Source of the DNA: Prosthecochloris marina
GTDB taxonomy: Bacteria; Bacteroidota; Chlorobiia; Chlorobiales; Chlorobiaceae
Assembly: GCF_003182595.1 (NCBI RefSeq)
Contig: NZ_PDNZ01000002.1
Span: forward strand, 248,001 to 312,000
Direction: 5' to 3'
Length of the DNA: 64,000 nt
Below, one piece after another: positions 58,075 to 64,000 of this stretch. The notes below the pieces were generated by a model, which did not search any database, was not told the DNA's origin, and worked only from the letters and a program-made list of their open reading frames with translations. Positions within the stretch are counted from its first letter, which is position 1. The number at the start of each line of letters is the position of its first letter. The translations under genes and the position numbers were made by a program.

Positions 58075-58611
58075 TCAATATTCATCGAAAGAGAACTTCT
58101 GGCCACCGACAGAGGCTTCGGCCATAAGTCCGCTCTTGGGAAGGGCAAATACAGCCACACCATCCGAATATTCACTTTTGGTCGCCACACCTGCCGTCAC
58201 AACCACCGCGCTTGCCTGAGCGCTCAACTCATAGTTTCCTTTCTTGAAATCAGCAAGATCGGACTGGGCACGGAAAAAGATTATTTCTGCAAAAGCCTGA
58301 CCACCAAGCTGCGGACCTACATTGATCTGGGTAATCGAAGACGTACCTATCAAGCGCCCCTGTTCATAGACAAACCCCTTACCCCGGGCGCCTCCCAGCA
58401 ACAAAAATCCTCCTTTATACACATCGGGAAAAACTGCATAACCGTAAGCCTCATCGAAAAAAACCTGTAAAGTCGGATCTGTTTTCTGGAAAAGACGGAC
58501 GGTCTGCTGTGCATGCTCCTCTTCACGAGGGTCCCATCCTGCAAAAACCGGTGTAACAGCCATGCCCATCAAGAGCAACAGCAAAACAAGTACATTCCTA
58601 CCCATGTTCAT
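58075..58611 (-). CDS. SYLF-domain (Ysc84-type) secreted protein
   Basis: The 178-residue protein has a signal peptide (MNMGRNVLVLLLLLMGMAVT, cleavage near VFA-GW). The mature part has the SYLF features: EAYGYAVFPDVYKGGFLLLG, GGARGKGFVYEQGRLIGTSS and QINVGPQLGGQAFAEIIFF. SYLF domains bind phosphoinositides in eukaryotes; the bacterial role is unknown. It is a single gene, downstream (114 bp) of gatB's start region and transcribed in the same direction. Confidence 0.85.
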   Translation of the reverse strand: MNMGRNVLVLLLLLMGMAVTPVFAGWDPREEEHAQQTVRLFQKTDPTLQVFFDEAYGYAVFPDVYKGGFLLLGGARGKGFVYEQGRLIGTSSITQINVGPQLGGQAFAEIIFFRAQSDLADFKKGNYELSAQASAVVVTAGVATKSEYSDGVAVFALPKSGLMAEASVGGQKFSFDEY

Positions 58612-58690
58612 AGTGCCATTATTTTAATTGTTCAATAAAAAGAAACCGCCTCTAACATACAATGATATTTATTCATGAGGGCACCTTACT

Positions 58691-58825
58691 TTATTTTCTC
58701 CATTTTCTCCGCGATTCAATTGCTTTGTTGATCCCGACAAGGCCAGGGCACTCCGGTTTCTGCGCTTCGCCCGCCTTGCATTCGAACCTTTCATGACAAT
58801 AAAGAGAGATCCCTATAAAACTCAA
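58691..58825 (-). CDS. Possible small Cys/His-containing protein overlapping the clpB end
   Basis: A 44-codon frame, read one base off the ClpB frame, begins with TTG overlapping the ClpB stop (TTGA) and gives [20 protein letters not shown] followed by [20 protein letters not shown] and KWRK. Its composition is protein-like, with three Cys and one His that could bind a metal. A competing frame with an ATG at 58794 ([20 protein letters not shown]) is Arg-rich and less convincing. I do not recognise a family. Only sequence conservation in other genomes could confirm it. Confidence 0.3.
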   Translation of the reverse strand: MSFIGISLYCHERFECKAGEAQKPECPGLVGINKAIESRRKWRK

Positions 58826-60141
58826 CCGCTCGAAAGCTCTCGTTTCAACGCTTCACGCTCTATTTCCAGACGGCGGATTTCGCGGTTGACCTTGTCGAGT
58901 TCTTCCGGATCACTGTCCATCTCCAAACGAAGTCTGGAAGAAGCTTCATCGATAAGATCTATCGCTTTGTCAGGCAGGAAACGCTCAGAAATGTAACGGT
59001 CGGATAATTCTGCAGCCGCAATGATTGCCGAATCCATGATACGAACCCCGTGATGGATTTCATACTTTTCCTTTAAACCACGTAAAATGGAAACGGTGTC
59101 TTCCACACTCGGCTGATCGACCAAGACCGTCTGGAAACGCCTTTCAAGAGCAGCATCCTTTTCAATATGCTTGCGGTACTCGTCGAGCGTCGTCGCTCCG
59201 ATACAACGCAACTCACCGCGTGCAAGTGCCGGCTTGAGAATATTGGCGGCATCAACCGCTCCTTCGGCCGAACCTGCTCCGACAAGCAGATGCATTTCAT
59301 CGATAAAAAGAATGATTTCACCATTGGCATCCTGGACCTCTTTGATGACAGCCTTCAGGCGGTCCTCGAATTCACCGCGGAATTTGGCGCCAGCAACCAG
59401 TTGTGCAATATCGAGTGCTGCAATCTGCTTGCTCCTGAGGTTTTCGGGAACGTCACCCGCAACGATACGCTGAGCGATACCCTCGGCAATGGCAGTTTTA
59501 CCAACACCCGGATCACCTATCAGAACGGGATTGTTCTTCGTCCTCCTGCTGAGAATCTGAAGCACCCTCCGGATCTCCTCGTCGCGGCCGATGACAGGAT
59601 CGAGCTTGCCTTTGCGCACGAGATCGTTCAGATTGCGCGAATATTTCTTCAAGGAGTTGTACGTATCCTCGGCGGTCTGGCTGGTTACCCGCTGGGAACC
59701 CCGAATACCGGCCATTACTTTCAGAATGGCGTCACGATTCAACCCTGCATCCCGCATGAGCGGGGAAACCTTGCCGCCCGCTTCACTCATCGCGATGAAA
59801 AGATGCTCGGAGCTGATATACTCATCCTTGAGGCTTTCCGCCTCCTTCAAAGCAAGGTCAAAAACCTTGCCGAGATCCTGCGATATATATTGACCGGTCG
59901 CCGAAGCTCCGGTAACCTTCGGTATTCGATCGAGTTCCCTGTCGAGAACGGCAAGCAGATTATCGGTTTGCACCTCGAGTTTCTGAGCTATCTGAAAACC
60001 TATGTTTTCACTGTCACTCAGCATGACATGAAGAAGATGCACCGGATCGATCTGCTGGTGCTGCCTGCTCCCGGCAAGCGTGGCCGCTGATTGCAAAGCC
60101 TCCTGCGCCTTTACGGTAAATTTGTTGGGATCAAACTGCAT
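58822..60141 (-). CDS. clpB: Half-length ClpB (N-domain plus first ATPase domain)
   Basis: The 439-residue protein covers the Clp N-domain ([20 protein letters not shown], two repeats to ~150), then NBD1 with Walker [15 protein letters not shown], Walker [15 protein letters not shown] and the sensor region [20 protein letters not shown], and stops in the opening helix of the M-domain ([11 protein letters not shown]). Full ClpB has ~860 residues with a long M coiled-coil and NBD2, which are absent; the 200 bp downstream does not encode them. I recall short ClpB paralogues in Chlorobi, so this may be a stable half-size form. It would lack the second threading ring. Confidence 0.85.
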   Translation of the reverse strand: MQFDPNKFTVKAQEALQSAATLAGSRQHQQIDPVHLLHVMLSDSENIGFQIAQKLEVQTDNLLAVLDRELDRIPKVTGASATGQYISQDLGKVFDLALKEAESLKDEYISSEHLFIAMSEAGGKVSPLMRDAGLNRDAILKVMAGIRGSQRVTSQTAEDTYNSLKKYSRNLNDLVRKGKLDPVIGRDEEIRRVLQILSRRTKNNPVLIGDPGVGKTAIAEGIAQRIVAGDVPENLRSKQIAALDIAQLVAGAKFRGEFEDRLKAVIKEVQDANGEIILFIDEMHLLVGAGSAEGAVDAANILKPALARGELRCIGATTLDEYRKHIEKDAALERRFQTVLVDQPSVEDTVSILRGLKEKYEIHHGVRIMDSAIIAAAELSDRYISERFLPDKAIDLIDEASSRLRLEMDSDPEELDKVNREIRRLEIEREALKRELSSG

Positions 60142-60203
60142 AGTGGTTTGAGAGCTTTAATGATTATCTTTAAAAACATAACGAAACATCTTCTTTTCTG
60201 CTT

Positions 60204-61838
60204 ATGTATAACAATGTTAAAACAAAAAAAGTTAAAGTTGCAACGTGGAGTCAACTTGAGGAAAAAAAGCCATCGTATGCTCTTGTTGCAGATGTAGACC
60301 TTGTTATTATCCGCTATGGCAACGATGTTTCAGTCCTGTATGGAAGATGCCATCACCGCGGAGCGCTCATGGCGGACGGTCATGTCAGCGGAAAAAACCT
60401 GCTCTGCAGTGTACACGGCTGGGACTACCGTTATGACAGTGGCATAAGCGAATATAACAACGATGAATCCCTGCATAAGTTCTCCGCGTGGATCGACCTG
60501 AAAACGGATGCCGTCTATGTCGACGAAGCGGAAGTAGCCCAGTGGACCCGAACGAACCCTCAGCCCTGGAATCGCGATATCTATCAGGGGCTCTATGCAG
60601 ACATAAAAGGGGGAACGGAAGAACCGTTCAACCACTATATTCACTCCCTTGCAACAACGGACCCCGCTTCATTCGATCCACACGGGCCGGTTTCAGCCAT
60701 GGGCGTACCGCTTGGCGAGCTCCCCCGATGGGAAGACATTCAGGTTCTCACGGCCCAGCTTGCAAAACCTCCCTTGCTCGACGAAACCGCAGTTGGCACA
60801 AACCTCGTTATCGGGCCGAACGCAAAAAAACCCCTTGAACTCGGTATCCCGCTCCTTGTAAGCGACATGAGTTTCGGAGCCCTCGGCAGGGAAACCAAGA
60901 TAGCGCTGTCGAGAGGAGCCGAACTTTCGGGAACAGGAATATGCTCCGGAGAAGGAGGCATGCTCGAGGCGGAACGCAGAGAAAATTCCCGTTACTTTTA
61001 TGAACTTGCCCCGGCAAAGTTCGGCTGGAACATCGAACAGGTAACCCGGTGCCAGGCCTTTCACTTCAAGGCAGGCCAAGCGGCCAAAACCGGTGCGGGA
61101 GGCGTCCTGCCCGCCGACAAGGTCAGCAATGATATTGCGGAAGTAAGAGGCGTCGCCCCGGGGACAGATGCCGTATCCCCCTCACGGTTCCGCGCACTCG
61201 TCACTCCGGAGGATTTCGGTAAGGTTGCAGAAGAAGTAAGAAAGGCAACAGGCGGAATACCGATCGGCTTTAAAATGTCAGCTCAGCATATCGAAAACGA
61301 TATCGATTTTGCACTCGAAGTCGGAGTGGATTACATCATACTCGACGGAAGAGGCGGAGGAACCGGAGCATCACCCAATCTCCTGAAGAACAATATCGCC
61401 GTTCCAACAATACCCGCACTTGCGCGGGCGAGAAAACATCTTGACAAACGCAACGCCAGTCATGTGACACTCATCATAACCGGAGGCCTGAGAACCGAAT
61501 CACACTTCATCAAGGCGCTTGCACTCGGAGCAAATGGCATAGCGATAGCCAACGCCGCCATACAGGCTGCAGGTTGCCTCGGCATGCGGGCATGCAACAA
61601 CAACAAATGTCCTGTCGGCATTGCCACTCAGGATGAAAAACTCCGGGCGCGACTCGTTATCGACAACTCGGCAAAACGGCTGCACAACTATCTTCAGAAT
61701 TCAGTCGGCATGATGAAGGTTATGGCAAGGGCATGCGGCTACAATCATCTCGGAAAACTCAATCCGGACGATCTTGTAACATGGAAAAAAGATATGGCTT
61801 GGCTGACTGGGATCAGATATGGAGGCTGCTCCGAATAA
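60204..61838 (+). CDS. Rieske-type [2Fe-2S] domain fused to FMN glutamate synthase-like domain
   Basis: The 544-residue protein combines two modules. Residues ~10-110 are a Rieske domain with ligands Cys49, His51, Cys68 and His71 (RCHHRGALMADG, LLCSVHGWDY). Residues ~140-530 are the central FMN-binding domain of glutamate synthase large subunit (MSFGALGRETKIALSRGAEL, GTGICSGEGGML, DGRGGGTGASPN) with the [3Fe-4S]-type Cys set CLGMRACNNNKCPVGIATQ. No glutaminase domain is present. It is probably an oxidoreductase in nitrogen or amino-acid metabolism; the electron donor is unknown. It is monocistronic, divergent from clpB. Confidence 0.85.
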   Translation: MYNNVKTKKVKVATWSQLEEKKPSYALVADVDLVIIRYGNDVSVLYGRCHHRGALMADGHVSGKNLLCSVHGWDYRYDSGISEYNNDESLHKFSAWIDLKTDAVYVDEAEVAQWTRTNPQPWNRDIYQGLYADIKGGTEEPFNHYIHSLATTDPASFDPHGPVSAMGVPLGELPRWEDIQVLTAQLAKPPLLDETAVGTNLVIGPNAKKPLELGIPLLVSDMSFGALGRETKIALSRGAELSGTGICSGEGGMLEAERRENSRYFYELAPAKFGWNIEQVTRCQAFHFKAGQAAKTGAGGVLPADKVSNDIAEVRGVAPGTDAVSPSRFRALVTPEDFGKVAEEVRKATGGIPIGFKMSAQHIENDIDFALEVGVDYIILDGRGGGTGASPNLLKNNIAVPTIPALARARKHLDKRNASHVTLIITGGLRTESHFIKALALGANGIAIANAAIQAAGCLGMRACNNNKCPVGIATQDEKLRARLVIDNSAKRLHNYLQNSVGMMKVMARACGYNHLGKLNPDDLVTWKKDMAWLTGIRYGGCSE

Positions 61839-61841
61839 AAA

Positions 61842-62132
61842 CTACTTATTGTTGTTTTCTCCTGCCGTCCTTTGCCAGCTTTTGGCAAGAGCGTTGATAA
61901 CCAAGGAAAAAATCTGCCCACCGGTGTCAAGAAGCTTTCCACTTTCCTGCTGGAGCTTTTGCTGAAGAGCGATTTGCTTCTTGAAGAAATTCACGCTATG
62001 CTCATCATAGTCCTTGCCGCTGACATACTCGTCGATTTCTTTTTCAAAACCAGGGTTGTTGACCAGTCTCATGGCAAGCTTCGCTTTTTCCAGAGGCTCG
62101 AAAGTTTTTTTTGGCTGTATCTGCTGACCCAT
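61842..62132 (-). CDS. Small uncharacterised helical protein
   Basis: The 96-residue product begins MGQQIQPKKTFEPLEKAKLA and contains VNNPGFEKEIDEYVSGKDYD, FFKKQIALQQKLQQESGKLL, a Gln/Leu-rich helix of coiled-coil character. I do not recognise a family. It converges on the Rieske fusion with only 3 bp between the two stops and lies 85 bp downstream of the VWA protein gene, perhaps in its transcript. Confidence 0.55.
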   Translation of the reverse strand: MGQQIQPKKTFEPLEKAKLAMRLVNNPGFEKEIDEYVSGKDYDEHSVNFFKKQIALQQKLQQESGKLLDTGGQIFSLVINALAKSWQRTAGENNNK

Positions 62133-62217
62133 CGCTAATGTTTTATTTCCTTGGAGAACCTGAATGATCGTTAGAGATCAATGTAAGAATCTTTACGAAA
62201 AAATCCATCTCTGCAAC

Positions 62218-63237
62218 TCAGCTCCTGGAAGCCACAACTCCTGCTCCGAGCAGCAACAGCACGGACACCAGCACAAAATAGTGGTAGACCTCTTCCCTGT
62301 AACGCGGCTCACGCATCCATTGCATTTTGTTTTTTACCGCGCCAAGCGCTTCCTGTACTCGACCTGAAACCGGCTCATTTTCACGACTGTGCAAGAAGAT
62401 CCCTCCAGCTTCTTCAGCAAGTTTGCTGAGTACCTCCGGCCTGAAGGATGTCAAAACCGGACTCCCTTCAGCATCACGCCTTACAGAACCCGATAAGCCC
62501 TCATCATCCTGGAGCGGAATAGGAACCGGGTCTGGCGTTCCCACACCGACAACAAAAAGTTGTATACCCATCTCGCTCAGTCTCCGAACCGTGCCGGTAA
62601 AAGTCTTGTCATGGTTTTCGCCGTCGCTCGCAATCACAACAATGCGTAAGCCAGCGGCATTCCTCGAATTACCGCGGCCGGTTAACACCCTGCCGGCAAT
62701 GTCGAGCGCAGCCTCCAGATTCGTCCCCTGTTCCTCGACAAGCCCGGGAGAAGCTATAGCCAACATCGCTTCGAACGCCCGCTGGTCAGCCGTCAAAGGG
62801 CACTGAACAACCGCCGAGCCAGCGAAAGCAACAAGAGCTCTCCTGCCCCGGTCAATCCCCCGACTTATCACCAGCATCTCCTGTTTCGCCTTTCCCAATC
62901 TGTCAGGAACCTCATCACGGGCAAGCATGCTGTTGGACACATCGAGTACATAGACCACATCAACGGCCTCCCTTCTCACCAACTTGTCTCCCGTACAAAG
63001 CTGAGGACCACACCAGGCAACCAAAAGAAACCCGGTCGCGAAAAACTGCATCACACGGATGACAATCTCCCTGTAGGGACTCCATTTGCCAAGCAAACTT
63101 TCAGAAAGCTTCCGGTCGGCGAGAAGCTTTCTCGCTCGAGCTTTCCGCCACATCCCCCAGACCAGAACACCCGCAAGCGGCACAAGTAGCGACAGCAGAA
63201 ACAGCCGTTCAGGATATGCAAAACAAAAAATCTCCAT
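62218..63237 (-). CDS. VWA-domain membrane protein, BatB-like
   Basis: The 339-residue protein has a membrane helix at ~13-31 (LFLLSLLVPLAGVLVWGMWR) and another at ~60, then a von Willebrand factor A domain with the MIDAS motif DVSNSM (YVLDVSNSMLARDEVPDRLG) and GRRALVAFAGSAVVQCPLT, and a final helix near the C-terminus (YHYFVLVSVLLLLGAGV). This matches the aerotolerance-type BatA/BatB family. It follows the upstream VWA gene by 77 bp; neighbouring TPR (BatC/D/E) genes would lie outside or are missing. Confidence 0.85.
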   Translation of the reverse strand: MEIFCFAYPERLFLLSLLVPLAGVLVWGMWRKARARKLLADRKLSESLLGKWSPYREIVIRVMQFFATGFLLVAWCGPQLCTGDKLVRREAVDVVYVLDVSNSMLARDEVPDRLGKAKQEMLVISRGIDRGRRALVAFAGSAVVQCPLTADQRAFEAMLAIASPGLVEEQGTNLEAALDIAGRVLTGRGNSRNAAGLRIVVIASDGENHDKTFTGTVRRLSEMGIQLFVVGVGTPDPVPIPLQDDEGLSGSVRRDAEGSPVLTSFRPEVLSKLAEEAGGIFLHSRENEPVSGRVQEALGAVKNKMQWMREPRYREEVYHYFVLVSVLLLLGAGVVASRS

Positions 63238-63239
63238 CC

Positions 63240-63312
63240 CCCTCTATTCCCCATTTCCCATTTCCCATTCCCTTTTATCTATTTCCTACTTACCCACTCC
63301 CCATTACCTACC
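63240..63312. repeat. Pyrimidine-rich CCATTCCC-type tract
   Basis: The gap between the two VWA genes is almost entirely units like CATTTCCCATTTCCCATTCC and CCACTCCCCATTACCTACC. It resembles the tract at 56141-56193. No gene is present. Confidence 0.55.
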
Positions 63313-63314
63313 TT

Positions 63315-64000
63315 TTACGGAATCCTCAGCAACCTCACCCCTCCCAAAATCAAACCGGTAACAAGCACTATTAAAGCCGACAACAGCAACTGAGGGAAAA
63401 GTTCTGCCCGAACAACCCGCACCGGCCCGTCCAGACGGCTGCGCTCCATCGCGTCGATCTCCCTGAACGCATCGCTGAGACCACGCTCATCAGAAGCATT
63501 GAAAAACCTGCCACCGGTCAAAAAAGCTACTTTTCGAAGCACATCCTCCTTGCCTGCAACCTGCCCCTCGGTAAACGATTCGGTGTTCTCCACCCGCCGT
63601 TGCACGCTCATCCCTACGACATAGATTCTTATCCCCTGACTGCCTGCAATACCTGCAGCTGTAACGGGATCTATCTCCCCTCTATTATGCTCCCCGTCCG
63701 TCAACAGCAACAGGACCCTCTCTTTCGATACCGAAGCACTCAGGCGATTTGTCCCGACAAGGATCGCCGATCCTATAGCGGTACCGTCATCACTGATCGC
63801 ATCGACCGACACCTGCCTGACGAGCATACCGAGAAGCTTGTGATCGAGCGTAAGAGGACATTGGGTAAAGCTTTTTCCACGGAACAGCACGAGTCCCAGC
63901 CTGTCTTTCGGGCGGTTTCGTATAAAGCGCAGGGCGATATCCTTTGCTGCATCGAGACGGCTGCCGCCGAAATCCTCCTTGAGCATCGACTCCGAAATAT
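63315..64000 (-). CDS. VWA-domain protein, BatA-like (runs off right edge)
   Basis: The frame is open to the window edge, so at least 228 codons are present and the N-terminus is missing. The MIDAS-type SESMLKEDF begins near the edge (its leading Asp is outside), and GLVLFRGKSFTQCPLT, DGTAIGSAILVGTNRL and LLLLTDGEHNRGEIDPVTAA are conserved in BatA-type proteins. A C-terminal membrane helix (LFPQLLLSALIVLVTGLILG) is present. It is upstream of, and probably cotranscribed with, the second VWA gene. Confidence 0.88.
   Translation of the reverse strand, partial: ISESMLKEDFGGSRLDAAKDIALRFIRNRPKDRLGLVLFRGKSFTQCPLTLDHKLLGMLVRQVSVDAISDDGTAIGSAILVGTNRLSASVSKERVLLLLTDGEHNRGEIDPVTAAGIAGSQGIRIYVVGMSVQRRVENTESFTEGQVAGKEDVLRKVAFLTGGRFFNASDERGLSDAFREIDAMERSRLDGPVRVVRAELFPQLLLSALIVLVTGLILGGVRLLRIP

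Noticed and set aside
58612..58821. Missing C-terminal half of ClpB downstream by frameshift
   Set aside because: Only 200 bp separates the stop from the next gene and none of its frames encode the M-domain coiled coil or NBD2.

Overview
The window comes from a green sulfur bacterium (family Chlorobiaceae). The evidence is a bchN-bchB-bchL operon for dark-operative protochlorophyllide reductase, a BchJ-type V4R protein, a glycogen synthase N-terminus in the green-sulfur form as I recall it, weak Shine-Dalgarno signals, and a Chlorobi-style gene set. Base composition is moderate (I did not compute it). A Chlorobium, Pelodictyon or Prosthecochloris species would fit; the genus cannot be fixed from the sequence alone.

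Layout. 1-2.75 kb: the 5' end of glgA (leaving the window on the left), a large Ig-like lipoprotein, and bchJ. 2.75-12.0 kb: an accessory, defence-like region with a MITE, a Fic protein behind an array of operator-like half-sites, a 1989-residue DUF4011/SF1 helicase/nuclease related by architecture to Hhe-type antiphage proteins, a four-helix membrane protein, an internally deleted TIR gene and a pseudogene copy of that TIR tail. A ~55-bp direct repeat brackets fic plus the helicase. 12.0-15.1 kb: small accessory genes (TfoX C-terminal domain, GNATs, Cdd1-type HhH protein, haloacid dehalogenase, methyltransferase). 15.4-19.2 kb: bchN-bchB-bchL. 19.7-26.6 kb: housekeeping genes (lipoprotein, engB-purA-MTH1187 operon, cysS, a ManC-like protein, rsmG) with MITE and REP-like repeats in the gaps.

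26.7-46.7 kb: one continuous str-S10-spc-alpha ribosomal block, all on the minus strand: rpsL-rpsG-fusA-tuf, rpsJ to rpsQ, rplN, a tRNA-Gly, rplX to secY, map-infA-rpmJ, rpsM-rpsK-rpsD-rpoA-rplQ. It ends at a bidirectional terminator shared with rsmG. 46.9-54.1 kb: a polysaccharide cluster (three glycosyltransferases, a flippase and a YfhO-type membrane protein) lying downstream of obgE, an ArgA-type acetyltransferase and HPr. 56.2-64 kb: xseB, gatB, a SYLF protein, a half-length ClpB, a Rieske-glutamate synthase fusion, and two BatA/B-type VWA proteins, the second cut by the right edge.

The most unusual items are: the bracketed Fic-helicase module with its operator array; the decayed TIR locus beside it; the Rieske/glutamate-synthase fusion; the half-length ClpB with a small Cys/His-rich reading frame overlapping its stop; the tRNA-Gly inside the spc operon; and a ManC-like protein lacking the signature arginine. 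Functions are assigned from motifs and remembered family architecture; no database search was run.
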